Shown here in pieces: positions 7,811 to 16,574 of a DNA stretch of 64,000 nt. The DNA comes from Evansella alkalicola (GTDB taxonomy: Bacteria > Bacillota > Bacilli > Bacillales > Salisediminibacteriaceae): assembly GCF_019042735.1 (NCBI RefSeq), contig NZ_JAHQCR010000087.1, forward strand, positions 8,436 through 72,435, given 5' to 3'. A program made the position numbers and the translations under genes. Every line of letters begins with the position of its first letter. Position 1 is the first letter of the stretch. The notes under the pieces are model-generated. The model ran no database searches. It was not told where the DNA came from and saw only the letters and a list, made by a program, of their open reading frames with translations.

Positions 7811-10061
7811 ATCGGTCTAATTCCTTTCTCATCCTGTCTAAATGTCGCATCGTTTCGCTTCCTTCTTCTAACCGAGTTTTACACCAATCCGTCCACGCAT
7901 CAAACAACGGAAGCAGCTGCTCATCACCACGAAGCTTCGGCAAAACCTTTTCTGATATCACCCTATCAACGGCGTGTATTCTCTCCATTCGAATTTCTGC
8001 AGGCAACGTGGCATTCTTATGAAGCTTTCGCAGCATTTCCTTCACCGTACGATAGCCAAAATGGAGATCATACGGAATGAGGAGGCTATGCAATTCCGTC
8101 AACAGTCCCCATTCCAATTGCAGACTATCCTTAAACTTGTTATCCAGTCGATCCCAGAAAGTCTCCAGATCCACATCTGATAAAGTCATCACAAAGGCCC
8201 TATCCAGCACCTTATCTGAAAGGCTATGCGTTGTCTCATCCACATTAATCGTCCCAATTAGATATATGTTGTTTGGAATCTCGACCGTTTTCGGAATGTC
8301 CTCCACCTCATCATTCACATGAAGCTGAATTGGCATTTTGGACTCCACTGCACTTAAGTAATCACTTAAGTAGTACTCCACCTTCGCTAAATTCATCTCA
8401 TCTAATACGACAAAAAACGGCCGGTCTTTTTCTTCATTGGCACGGAGGAGCACATCGAGAAACTCGGTTCGAATATATTTTTTCTCAAAGGAACTGTAAT
8501 AGCCAAACAAAGCCGTCGAATCCATCCAATCTGGCCTCACTGGAATGATCTTCAAATACGGATTATCATCGTCCACATTCAAGCCATAAACAGCATTGGC
8601 ATAAATCTTGCTCAGCTGCGTTTTCCCAGTACCTGAAATCCCATTCAAGATAACAAAGTGCTTATCTTCTAGACTCGTCATGTTAAGGTGAAAATCACGA
8701 ATGATTTCTTTGGAAAAAGTGAATTCGCTCCCTTCAATCGCATCGAAAATATTCACTAAATCAAAGGAGATAGATTCCGTACCCTCCACTAAATCCTCGT
8801 CATCTTCGTCTAGCTTTTCTTGACTATGCAGGCCAGACTCCCCTTTTGGCAAGCTTATATGACCCTTCACATCGGCAAAAATTAACGAAGCTGTAATCAA
8901 CTTTGACTTAATGTCACCAATATCCTCCTGAAATTCTTGCGTGCTATTATCATAGTGTCCAATCAAGAAAGATTGCTCGTCCACAAATGTGAAGCCATTT
9001 TTCCTTAAATCATGATGTGCTTGCTCTTGTAAAAGTTGGTTTTGGTTGTCTTCATTATGCCGACCTCTTTGGTAAAACGACTTTCGAAACGTCCACTCAT
9101 AGATTTTTTCATCCAAGAATGGTCGAATCTGTGGGTACATCATTCCTGCATTTTTCACCCTAACACCGAGAAACTCTTTCCCCAGCTGACCTCGATGGAT
9201 AAAAAGCATGTCACCTTGAACAATCAATTGCTCCTTTTCATAAACGGAATAAGCTTGTTTTGTCACATGTGTCTTCATTTTTACCACATCATCAAGAACT
9301 ATCTTATAATCGTGGTTGTGGATACGGATTGGTAGAGTGTCATTATGCTCCTTTAATTTATCTAGCACAGTAAGGGCAGAAGAATGGGTTTCTAGCTCAT
9401 CACTTACAAACTGACGAACTGGCGCAAGCTTCTCGTATGTGTCCCACATCAATTCTAGTAAATCCTCTTCCCTCATCGTTCCGTCAATTGACACTATTTT
9501 CCCAAAATGAATGGTAGGCGTTCTTCTCTTATCAAAATAACTCTTCAACTGATCATGTAGGTTGTGTTGGGCAATCCGCTGCAACCCATCGTCAATGACC
9601 CAAATCTCTATATCCTCTGAAAGGACTTCTATCATTTGGGCAAACTTTTGCTTGTTGATTTCAGGGCCACCTACTAGGATTGGATAAAAACTAGCATTCA
9701 TTTCAATCCTTATTTGCTGATGCTCCAAATTGAAATTTAGCTTTAACGCGGTAAATATAGATTCACTATACGGCTCCCTAAAAAAGCGATGCTCTTGTAG
9801 TTCTACGAATCCTTTACGACCATAATTCTTCTTTTTCTCTGCATATTTAGGATTCTTCGCATCTGATACTGTTGTTTTCAGGGTACTCTCATAACCATGG
9901 CGAAAATAATGCCCTAATTCAGGCGCATTGGTCTGGTATGTATGAATAAATTGATCTAAGATTTCCCTAAGCTTTGGTTGAATCTCATTCAAGATTGTCT
10001 GGCTTCGTTCACCAGCATCTTCCATGCTATTAATCTCTGTCCATCTACTGGAATCTATCAT
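7785..10061 (-). CDS. McrB-like AAA+ NTPase of a modification-dependent restriction system
   Basis: The 758-aa protein has an N-terminal half (about 1-440) with a MrcB_N/DUF3578-like stretch (NASFYPILVGGPEINKQ) and a long recognition or linker region. The C-terminal AAA+ motor has Walker A GISGTGKT near 472, the McrB-typical VRPDWMDSTALFGYY, Walker B VVLDEMNLAKVEYYLSDYL near 555, and sensor/arginine region TINVDETTHSLSDKVLDRAF near 607. McrB-type motors assemble as ring hexamers that load McrC-type nucleases on modified DNA. The ATG at 10061 has a strong GGAGGGTACATA site. The modification recognised cannot be read from sequence. A methyltransferase is not present nearby, as expected for a type IV system. 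Confidence 0.88.
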   Translation of the reverse strand: MIDSSRWTEINSMEDAGERSQTILNEIQPKLREILDQFIHTYQTNAPELGHYFRHGYESTLKTTVSDAKNPKYAEKKKNYGRKGFVELQEHRFFREPYSESIFTALKLNFNLEHQQIRIEMNASFYPILVGGPEINKQKFAQMIEVLSEDIEIWVIDDGLQRIAQHNLHDQLKSYFDKRRTPTIHFGKIVSIDGTMREEDLLELMWDTYEKLAPVRQFVSDELETHSSALTVLDKLKEHNDTLPIRIHNHDYKIVLDDVVKMKTHVTKQAYSVYEKEQLIVQGDMLFIHRGQLGKEFLGVRVKNAGMMYPQIRPFLDEKIYEWTFRKSFYQRGRHNEDNQNQLLQEQAHHDLRKNGFTFVDEQSFLIGHYDNSTQEFQEDIGDIKSKLITASLIFADVKGHISLPKGESGLHSQEKLDEDDEDLVEGTESISFDLVNIFDAIEGSEFTFSKEIIRDFHLNMTSLEDKHFVILNGISGTGKTQLSKIYANAVYGLNVDDDNPYLKIIPVRPDWMDSTALFGYYSSFEKKYIRTEFLDVLLRANEEKDRPFFVVLDEMNLAKVEYYLSDYLSAVESKMPIQLHVNDEVEDIPKTVEIPNNIYLIGTINVDETTHSLSDKVLDRAFVMTLSDVDLETFWDRLDNKFKDSLQLEWGLLTELHSLLIPYDLHFGYRTVKEMLRKLHKNATLPAEIRMERIHAVDRVISEKVLPKLRGDEQLLPLFDAWTDWCKTRLEEGSETMRHLDRMRKELDRYGATQFWR

Positions 10062-10086
10062 TATGTACCCTCCTAAAGTTCAGGTA

Positions 10087-10158
10087 AATTTCAGGGACCT
10101 GGTCCCCGAATTTTATGTGAACGTTCACAGAATTGTGCGGGACCAGGTCCCTGAAATT
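10087..10158 (-). repeat. Palindromic element copy 3 (reverse orientation)
   Basis: Outer arms AATTTCAGGGACC / GGTCCCTGAAATT with centre GTGAACGTTCAC. It lies 26 bases upstream of the McrB-like start, so copies 2 and 3 bracket the mcrB-mcrC pair. Confidence 0.93.
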
Positions 10159-10223
10159 TTTATGTCTAAGTATTCTTAATTATATCATTCTGAAGAAGTG
10201 AGTTAAAAATCTCGTAGATTCAA

Positions 10224-10273
10224 AACAAAAAAACAAGTATCCCACCCCTTTGATAAAGAAGGGGTAGGATACA
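10224..10273 (-). terminator. Intrinsic terminator after the lipoprotein gene
   Basis: On the minus strand GTATCCTACCCCTT pairs with AAGGGGTGGGATAC, followed by TTGTTTTTTTG. It lies just after the stop codon at 10285. Confidence 0.85.
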
Positions 10274-10284
10274 AAACAAACATC

Positions 10285-11004
10285 TTACGGCCGCAATTCA
10301 AACCACACTTCTGCATCGCCTCTGCGCTGGTACGCAATGAGTGGTGCCTCATCATGCTTATCCACCAAGAAGTACGTATATCCTTCGCGATCCGCCCCTT
10401 CATAGAGTTCATTACTCAAGTCTGGCTCGAGACCTGATACGGAGATAAAGTCATCATACGTATTTCCAGAAGTACTCACTGCATCGAATTGGGCATGATA
10501 CAGATCGAATGGTTCTTCCTCCACTTCATTAATAGCAACATGGAACTTAGCCAGGATATATTCTTGCCCTTCACCAGGTTCTTCATTAAATTGATTCCCT
10601 TCACGAACCATATCCCAAGCTTCGTCCCCACTGATCACTTCAAGCATTTCAATTTCCATGCTTACATTTCCATGAAAAATGTCAAAGTACTCAATGGAAA
10701 CTCGTTCTCCGATTGTTAACGGGTTAGACCTTGTGCCAATGTCTGTGTTTTCTTCTTCATCACTGTTTTCTTCCTCTGATGCTTCCTCTTCCTCAGATGC
10801 ATCGTTATCAGCACTACTTTCCTCTGTTGCATCTTGATCTTCAGTGCCTGCATCATCTTCTGCTTCTGTGCCGGTTTCTGTAGCCGTATTTTCTTGACTA
10901 TCAGCATCTGTATCTACAGATTCAATAGATGCTTCCTCCCCACAACCTGCAATTAGTACTAATGCAGCAGCAACAAGGATTGAATTTAAGAGTAATTTTT
11001 TCAC
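10285..11004 (-). CDS. Acidic lipoprotein with DUF4352-like C-terminal domain
   Basis: The 239-aa product begins with a lipoprotein signal peptide ending in lipobox LIAGC (Cys21), so the mature protein is predicted to be membrane-anchored outside the cell. Residues 22-95 are an extremely Asp/Glu/Ser/Thr-rich linker. The C-terminal ~140 residues (NPLTIGERVSIEYFDIF...) resemble the immunoglobulin-like fold of DUF4352 extracellular proteins; this assignment is moderate. The function is unknown. The acidic linker fits a salt- or alkali-adapted cell surface. A 44-bp block upstream (11042-11085) is shared with the promoter region of the gene at 45602. Confidence 0.8.
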   Translation of the reverse strand: MKKLLLNSILVAAALVLIAGCGEEASIESVDTDADSQENTATETGTEAEDDAGTEDQDATEESSADNDASEEEEASEEENSDEEENTDIGTRSNPLTIGERVSIEYFDIFHGNVSMEIEMLEVISGDEAWDMVREGNQFNEEPGEGQEYILAKFHVAINEVEEEPFDLYHAQFDAVSTSGNTYDDFISVSGLEPDLSNELYEGADREGYTYFLVDKHDEAPLIAYQRRGDAEVWFELRP

Positions 11005-11041
11005 TTGTTATCCCCCCATGAATGTTATTTACACGTTAAGG

Positions 11042-11085
11042 ATAACAAGGCAATTTGACACCAACCTGTCAGCAAACACATGTTT
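11042..11085 (-). promoter_or_regulatory. Conserved upstream block, copy A (shared with 46069-46112)
   Basis: Forty of 44 bases are identical to the block at 46069-46112. Both contain the inverted repeat TGACA-N6-TGTCA and an AAACAYATGTTT palindrome or near-palindrome. Both end 38-39 bases before the start codon of a minus-strand gene. A shared promoter/operator is the simplest reading. Confidence 0.6.
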
Positions 11086-11098
11086 CTTAAAAGAAAAA

Positions 11099-11169
11099 AG
11101 TTCAGGGACCTGGTCCCGCACAATTTCGTGAACGTTCACATAAAAGTCGAGGACCAGGTCCCTGAACTT
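11099..11169 (+). repeat. Palindromic element copy 4
   Basis: Full-length copy with GTGAACGTTCAC centre; the right arm has GAGGACC instead of GGGGACC. It lies between the divergently transcribed lipoprotein and sugar-importer genes. Confidence 0.93.
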
Positions 11170-11457
11170 GCTTTCATTAATTTGTTCGTATGAGTTCTAA
11201 CCATACAAGTTGTTTAATACACTTTTACAAACAAGTACAACACCAACCTTTATGGGTAATAATACCCGTGACTTGAGTTATATCAATGAATACATTTCAC
11301 TAATCTCATATCTCGAGTGGCTTAATTCAACATAAATCACTTAAGAATTCATACGTATAAACAACCACTTCAATCCAACAAGAGACATGTACATTCGTAT
11401 AAGACTATCTCTTCAGTTCCGATCACTAATTGGGGGTGTTATAGCTGGGAATGAAAA
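11170..11457. other. Intergenic region upstream of the sugar ABC importer
   Basis: No gene is seen. It contains a perfect palindrome GGGTAATAATACCC-type hairpin near 11255-11268 (GGGTA/TACCC arms) that could be an operator. No convincing sigma-A promoter was identified by eye. Confidence 0.4.
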
Positions 11458-11473
11458 ATGTAACCGCTACAAT
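11458..11473 (+). promoter_or_regulatory. Possible CcpA cre site upstream of the sugar importer
   Basis: ATGTAACCGCTACAAT matches all but one fixed position of the B. subtilis cre pattern WTGNAANCGNWWNCAW. Carbon-catabolite control is usual for carbohydrate ABC importers. The site is 110 bases before the start codon, where it could act as operator or roadblock. Prediction only. Confidence 0.45.
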
Positions 11474-11582
11474 AAATACACCATTCAAGGAGCGAGAATT
11501 TTATTTTTTCGAAAAAGGATCATCAGCAACAAGATTTAGCTAATCTATTCACATACCCAAAAGGTTACAAGGAGGAGAAGAA

Positions 11583-12917
11583 ATGAAGAAATTATTGTTT
11601 CTTAGTTTAGTAGCTTTCCTTATTGTCGTTTTAGCAGCATGTGGGGGCGATGGTGATGACACTGCAGGTGGTGACGCAGACGAAGTAGAAACTGTTGGTA
11701 CAGATTTAGAAGATGCAACGGATTTAACATTCTGGACATTTGCAGGAACACACGCTGATTTTTTTGCAAGCGCAGCAGAGCGTTGGAACGAAGAGTATCC
11801 AGACCGGGCAATAGCCTTTACTGCTGAAACATACCCTTTTGATCAAATGCATAACAACCTGTTGCTAGCATTACAGTCTGGCTCAGGTGCACCAGATTTA
11901 GTTGATATTGAGATAGCAAGGTTCCCTAACTTTTTACAAGGAGATGTTCAGTTAGAGCCTTTGAATGACTTAATCGAAGGTGAACTAGACAATTTCATCA
12001 CAGAAAGACTTGATATTTACGGTAAAGACGGCAACTATTACGGGGCACCTACTCACCTTGGGGCTACGGTTGTCTATTACAACACAGAAATTATGGATGA
12101 AGCTGGTGTAGATATTGATTCCATTGTGACATGGGATGACTATATTGAAGCAGGGAAGCAAGTGGTTGAAACGACAGGCATTCCGATGACAACAATTGCT
12201 GATGGTTGGTATGGAATTTGGCCTTACATCACGCAAAGACACTCTGACTTCTTTGATGAAAATGGTGAATTAACTTTAGATAATGATATTAATATAGAGA
12301 CATTAGAGTTCATTAATCAAATGGTAAATGAAGATGGTATTGCTGAAATGTCACCAGGTGGAAACTATCATTCAGAAGAATTTTATGGCTTTATGAATGA
12401 CGGAGGTCAGGCTTCACTAGTGATACCGATGTTTTACATGAAAGACTTTACAACTTACATGGAAGATTTAGAAGGAAAAATTGAGATTCGACCAATGCCA
12501 ATTTGGGATGAATCTGATGCTAGAACAGTAGGTATGGGTGGTACTGGTACAGCTGTTACAAACCAATCTGAAAACGTTGATCTTGCAAAAGACTTCCTAT
12601 ACTTTGCGAAACTGTCCGAGGAAGGGAATATCCACCTGTGGACGGAGCTTGGTTTCGATCCACCACGTTGGGACGTATGGGATGCACCTGAAGTAAGGGA
12701 AGATAATATTTACTACCAATTCTTCCACGATGACATTTTTGATATATTGCTAGACATTCGCGATGATGTGGCAAGTGTCAACATTACAGAGCACACACCA
12801 GATGTACTCGACGAGATTGATACGAACATCATGCACAACGCAATCCGAGAACAGTCTCAAACTCCAGAAGAAGCACTTCGAGAAGCAGCTGACAGAGTTA
12901 GATCTGTAATGGACTAA
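11583..12917 (+). CDS. Carbohydrate ABC importer, lipoprotein substrate-binding protein
   Basis: The 444-aa product has a lipoprotein signal with lipobox VLAAC (Cys20), then a Gly/Asp-rich linker, then a family 1 extracellular solute-binding fold beginning DLTFWTFAGTHADFFASAAERWNEEYPD. The region SGSGAPDLVDIEIARFPNFLQG is typical of sugar-binding proteins. Two permease genes follow, so this is the receptor of a CUT1-type importer; the sugar is not evident and no glycosidase is adjacent. The ATG is preceded by AAGGAGGAG. No ATPase gene is nearby, so a shared MsmX-like ATPase elsewhere is likely, as in B. subtilis. Confidence 0.88.
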   Translation: MKKLLFLSLVAFLIVVLAACGGDGDDTAGGDADEVETVGTDLEDATDLTFWTFAGTHADFFASAAERWNEEYPDRAIAFTAETYPFDQMHNNLLLALQSGSGAPDLVDIEIARFPNFLQGDVQLEPLNDLIEGELDNFITERLDIYGKDGNYYGAPTHLGATVVYYNTEIMDEAGVDIDSIVTWDDYIEAGKQVVETTGIPMTTIADGWYGIWPYITQRHSDFFDENGELTLDNDINIETLEFINQMVNEDGIAEMSPGGNYHSEEFYGFMNDGGQASLVIPMFYMKDFTTYMEDLEGKIEIRPMPIWDESDARTVGMGGTGTAVTNQSENVDLAKDFLYFAKLSEEGNIHLWTELGFDPPRWDVWDAPEVREDNIYYQFFHDDIFDILLDIRDDVASVNITEHTPDVLDEIDTNIMHNAIREQSQTPEEALREAADRVRSVMD

Positions 12918-12998
12918 TTTTTGAAAAAAAGCTGGAGTTAGAATTATCCCTGCGTGGAAAAACTTATACATTTCATTTTTCAGAAGAAAAAAAGGGCT

Positions 12999-13026
12999 AA
13001 GGACAGGTATGTTAATACTTGTCCTT
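12999..13026 (+). other. Intra-operon stem-loop between binding protein and permease genes
   Basis: AAGGACAGGTAT pairs with ATACTTGTCCTT (12 pairs including one G-U) around a 4-base loop. There is no T run, so it looks like an mRNA stabiliser or processing site rather than a full terminator. This fits the usual excess of binding protein over permease. Confidence 0.5.
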
Positions 13027-13141
13027 CCTTCATAGAAAAACGGAAGTGCCTTCGTTATCGTCCATAAAAACGCGACAGAGCCGTGGGCACTAAAGGAAAC
13101 ACAGCCCCAAGTTTTAAATAAATCGCATGAGGTGTGATGAT

Positions 13142-14068
13142 ATGTCTGCGACTTCCGCAACGAGTAAGAACAAACAAAATAAATTAATGAAATTCCTGAA
13201 TTCAAAGAAAGTCGTTCCTTATGTGTTTGTCTCTCCGTTTATCTTGTCATTTTTAGTTTTGACATTATATCCAACTATTCAAGCATTTATCATGAGCTTT
13301 CAGAGAATTCTACCTGGCCAAGTCACCTTCGTTGGAATGTCAAACTACGATCGAATATTTAATCCTACTTTTTATAAAGCATTACAAAATACAACTGTTT
13401 ATATGATTTTAACGGTTTTCATTTTAGTAACCGTTCCAATCCTGTTAGCAATTTTCTTAGATTCCAAGTTAACGAAGTTTAAAACTATTTTTCGCTCGGC
13501 ACTATTCATTCCTTCACTGACGTCCGTCATTGTTGCCGGGGTAATCTTCAGACTAGTATTTGCTGAATCCGACACAGCAGTAGCAAACCAAGTATTAGGT
13601 TTCTTTGGCGTCGATGCCGTCAATTGGAGATATAACAGCTGGTCTGCCATGTTCTTAATGGTCACGTTAGCATCATGGCGCTGGATGGGTGTTAACGTAT
13701 TATATTTTTTAGCTGGACTGCAAAATATTCCTAAAGAGCTATATGAATCTGCTGAAATTGATGGGGCAAATGTTTTTCAAAAATTTAAGAATATAACACT
13801 ACCTTTTTTAAAACCAATCATTATCTTTGTTTCTACCATTAGTATCATTGCCGGCTTCAGAATGTTTGAAGAAAGCTATGTTTTCTGGGAAACGAGCTCG
13901 CCAGGTAATATAGGTTTAACGCTCGTCGGGTATTTATATCAGCAAGGGATTCAACAAAATGATATGGGATTCGGGGCTGCGATCGGCGTCGTGATCTTGA
14001 TCATCATATTTGTCGTAAGTTTGATCCAGTTGCTGCTGACAGGCGCGTTTAAGAGGAGTGATATGTAA
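13142..14068 (+). CDS. Carbohydrate ABC importer permease 1 (MalF-like)
   Basis: The 308-aa integral membrane protein has about six transmembrane helices and the MalF-type EAA loop (ELYESAEIDGANVFQKFKNITLP, about 200-222) that docks the ATPase. I place the start at ATG 13142, which has GAGGTG seven bases upstream; the upstream in-frame ATG at 13127 has no ribosome site. The stop overlaps the start of the next permease by one base (TAATG), indicating translational coupling. Confidence 0.88.
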   Translation: MSATSATSKNKQNKLMKFLNSKKVVPYVFVSPFILSFLVLTLYPTIQAFIMSFQRILPGQVTFVGMSNYDRIFNPTFYKALQNTTVYMILTVFILVTVPILLAIFLDSKLTKFKTIFRSALFIPSLTSVIVAGVIFRLVFAESDTAVANQVLGFFGVDAVNWRYNSWSAMFLMVTLASWRWMGVNVLYFLAGLQNIPKELYESAEIDGANVFQKFKNITLPFLKPIIIFVSTISIIAGFRMFEESYVFWETSSPGNIGLTLVGYLYQQGIQQNDMGFGAAIGVVILIIIFVVSLIQLLLTGAFKRSDM

Positions 14069-14904
14069 TGTATAAAAACCTAAAAGTTTATAAATGGATC
14101 ATAAATCTATCTCTTACCATTGTATGTCTCATTGCATTATTTCCATTAATTAGTTTAATTATCTCCTCTTTTCGACCGTCTTCAGAATTGATTAGAAGGG
14201 GTATCACTTTTAATGTAAATATTAGTGAGTTTTCACTTTCAAACTACAACTATATTTTTGTCCAAGCTCCTGAATATTGGCAATGGTATATGAACAGTTT
14301 AATTATTTCAGGATTAACCATCGTTTTATCATTATTCTTCTCTTCGATTGTCGGCTATGCATTGGCAGTCTACAATTTTAAAGGAAGAAACTTAATATTC
14401 TTATTTGTACTGTTCATTATCATGGTTCCATTTGAAATCTTAATGCTACCACTCTATCAGTTAATGGTTGATTTACAGCTGATCAACACGTACACGAGTA
14501 TCATGCTCCCATTAATTGTTGCACCTATTGCTGTATTTTTCTTCAGACAATACGCATTGGGCTTACCTAAAGAATTAATGGACGCTGCAAGAATTGATGG
14601 TTGTACTGAATACGGTATATTCTTCAGAATCATGATGCCTTTAATGCTCCCTTCCTTTGCGGCAATGGCTATCCTGCAAGGGTTAACGAGCTGGAATAAC
14701 TTCTTATGGCCGCTTTTAGTAGTTCGGTCAAACGATATGTTCACCTTACCTATCGGTTTAGCTTCCCTCTTGACGCCTTATGGAAACAACTATGATATCT
14801 TGATCGCAGGATCAGTCATGACCGTCATTCCGATCGTTATTCTGTTTATCTTTTTCCAACGATATTTCGTTGCCGGCTTAACGACAGGTGGCGTGAAAGG
14901 GTAA
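14068..14904 (+). CDS. Carbohydrate ABC importer permease 2 (MalG-like)
   Basis: The 278-aa membrane protein has six predicted helices. Its EAA loop is ELMDAARIDGCTEYGIFFRIMMP, and it has the C-terminal TTGGVKG typical of MalG-type subunits. It forms the channel with the preceding permease. The gene ends 28 bases before a G-rich tract that could fold as a quadruplex. Confidence 0.9.
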   Translation: MYKNLKVYKWIINLSLTIVCLIALFPLISLIISSFRPSSELIRRGITFNVNISEFSLSNYNYIFVQAPEYWQWYMNSLIISGLTIVLSLFFSSIVGYALAVYNFKGRNLIFLFVLFIIMVPFEILMLPLYQLMVDLQLINTYTSIMLPLIVAPIAVFFFRQYALGLPKELMDAARIDGCTEYGIFFRIMMPLMLPSFAAMAILQGLTSWNNFLWPLLVVRSNDMFTLPIGLASLLTPYGNNYDILIAGSVMTVIPIVILFIFFQRYFVAGLTTGGVKG

Positions 14905-14932
14905 GGTTTGGAGGTTTAGATGAGAAGTGTTT

Positions 14933-14963
14933 GGGGCTTGGGGCTTGGGGCTTGGGGCTTGGG
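14933..14963 (+). repeat. GGGGCTT heptamer repeat, potential G-quadruplex
   Basis: Four GGGGCTT units in a row followed by a fifth GGG run. Five G-runs separated by CTT satisfy the usual quadruplex pattern. The following bases to about 15060 are also G-rich and low in complexity. It lies in the coding strand just after the permease stop. Confidence 0.75.
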
Positions 14964-15151
14964 CTTTGGTGAAAATTGGAGTCTGGGCCCTCCTCGGCCA
15001 TGGCTGGTTCCTCGGAGTCTGGTGCATGGGCACTCGGGCTTGGATCCTTGGACTCGGGATTGGCGTTAGACATAAACAAGCATGACATTTTCAAAAACGA
15101 AATTCTTCTAGTATGCAGTTAGCAGTTAGTAAGAGTAGGTGGGTGGAAAAA

Positions 15152-15820
15152 ATGAATGGCAGTAAAGTTGTAAATATAGTTGAAGTGTTCTTCACATGGA
15201 TCACTCGAATTGTCTATTTGAATGTGCTTTGGATCTTGTTCACTTTGATGGGACTTGTGGTAGCTGGATTGTTCCCAGCTACCATGGCTACGATAAGTGT
15301 AGCTAGGAAGTGGATGTTAGGAGACAGGGACTTTTCTGTTTTGAAAACTTTCAAGGGATTTTATTCTGGAAGTTTCTTAGTTTCAAATGTTGCTGGGTGG
15401 ATCGTTGCCAGTGTGGGAGCACTCCTATATTTAAACTACACTGTTCTCGTTAGTTTGGGTGATGAGGTCTTTTTCCTCGTTCCATTTTCCTTTTATCTCA
15501 TTGTGTTTCTATTTTCAGTGATGGCTGTTTGGGTGTTCCCTTTATATTCTCATTATGAAGGTGGGCTGAAGCAACACCTAAAAAACGCCCTCATCATTGG
15601 AATTGGGAAGTTGCATTACACACTGTCCATCTGGGTGTTATTATTCTTCATTGTATATATTTCGTTAGAACTGCCAGGCATTATTCCATTTTTCATGTTT
15701 AGTATGATTGGGGTGTGCTGGACATGGATTACAATGACCGTGTTGAAGAAGTTAGATGAAAGGGAAAGTTCAGAAGTTCAGGGACCTGGTCCCGCACAAT
15801 TTCGTGAACAGTCACAATAA
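15152..15820 (+). CDS. DUF624 (YesL-like) membrane protein with repeat-derived tail
   Basis: The 222-aa protein has five or six hydrophobic helices and the N-terminal pattern NVLWILFTLMGLVVAGLFPATMA found in the DUF624/YesL family, which is common beside Bacillus sugar ABC importers. Its role is unknown. The likely start is ATG 15152, with GGTGGGTGG just upstream; the frame is open from 15113 without a site. The last ~15 codons (VQGPGPAQFREQSQ) lie inside palindromic element copy 5, so the native C-terminus has been replaced or extended by the repeat. Confidence 0.75.
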   Translation: MNGSKVVNIVEVFFTWITRIVYLNVLWILFTLMGLVVAGLFPATMATISVARKWMLGDRDFSVLKTFKGFYSGSFLVSNVAGWIVASVGALLYLNYTVLVSLGDEVFFLVPFSFYLIVFLFSVMAVWVFPLYSHYEGGLKQHLKNALIIGIGKLHYTLSIWVLLFFIVYISLELPGIIPFFMFSMIGVCWTWITMTVLKKLDERESSEVQGPGPAQFREQSQ

Positions 15821-15845
15821 ATTCGGGGACCAGGTCCCTGAACTT
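15774..15845 (+). repeat. Palindromic element copy 5, overlapping a coding end
   Basis: Full-length copy whose centre reads GTGAACAGTCAC rather than GTGAACGTTCAC. It encodes the last codons and stop of the DUF624 gene. Confidence 0.93.
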
Positions 15846-15858
15846 TATGTGAACAAAC

Positions 15859-15907
15859 AAAAAAGTTGATTGATGCCACTCCCATGGTGGCACCAATCAA
15901 CTTTTTT
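15859..15907. terminator. Bidirectional terminator between DUF624 and doxX genes
   Basis: AAAAAAGTTGATTG / CAATCAACTTTTTT long stem with an inner GCCAC/GGTGGC pairing and flanking A and T runs. It lies between convergent genes, immediately after the doxX stop. Confidence 0.88.
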
Positions 15908-16355
15908 ATTCACGATTCTCTTTCAACCAAGAAACGACATTAGTGGAAGTAGAGGTATTTGCACCTTCTATAAGCCTATCTACAGATAAATAATTACTTC
16001 CTGTTATGCCTAGAAGAATACAGGCTGCCATTAGAATAAGGTTTAACTCATACCCTGCTCCAGCTTCACTCCTCAGTAATCCCTCTGAAAAATGAATGAA
16101 ATAAATTGCTCCTAACATAATTGGCACCATTAATGATGCTGCCACCCTAGTAGCAAGCCCCAACATTAATGCAATTCCTCCAATTAGTTCTACAGATCCA
16201 ACAACATAGGCCATCACCCCAGGTATCCCCATACTCTCAAAGTATTGTGCCGTATTATTTATTCCGCCAGTAAACTTGTCTAATCCGTGGGCAGCAAAAA
16301 TCAATCCTACAGAAAACCGTACAATCATCAACCCTAATTCAGTCGTCTTATTCAT
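15906..16355 (-). CDS. DoxX family membrane protein
   Basis: The 149-aa protein has four hydrophobic helices and the DoxX-family opening LMIVRFSVGLIFAAHGLDKFTGG, with FESMGIPGVMAYVVGSVELIGG and later LGLATRVAASLMVPIM. DoxX-like proteins are small membrane proteins; some are linked to thiol redox stress, but the reaction is not established here. The start is ATG 16355 with GGGAGGAAAGT upstream; the frame opens earlier at 16385 without a site. It is monocistronic, with a terminator directly after. Confidence 0.85.
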   Translation of the reverse strand: MNKTTELGLMIVRFSVGLIFAAHGLDKFTGGINNTAQYFESMGIPGVMAYVVGSVELIGGIALMLGLATRVAASLMVPIMLGAIYFIHFSEGLLRSEAGAGYELNLILMAACILLGITGSNYLSVDRLIEGANTSTSTNVVSWLKENRE

Positions 16356-16435
16356 ACTTTCCTCCCTTCTATACCTTAAAAACAACTTGTACTATAGTAG
16401 ATTTTATAGATATAGAAGGGAATTTATTCTAAGAA

Positions 16436-16505
16436 AATTCAGGGACCTGGTCCCGCACAATTTCGTGAACGTTCACATAATATTCGGGGACCAGGTCCCT
16501 GAACT
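16436..16505 (+). repeat. Palindromic element copy 6
   Basis: Full copy, nearly identical to copy 7. Together they bracket the toxin-antitoxin pair. It lies 81 bases upstream of doxX and 70 bases past the toxin stop. Confidence 0.94.
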
Positions 16506-16574
16506 GTCCTGAACTTCCTAACTTAGGGGGAGAAATAATAGAAGTTAGTATTGGAGTTTGATTGAAAATATGCA

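Noticed and set aside
14846..15094. An 82-aa Pro/Ser-rich minus frame over the G-rich tract
   Set aside because: It is a low-complexity complement of the GGGGCTT repeat, overlapping the end of the permease gene.
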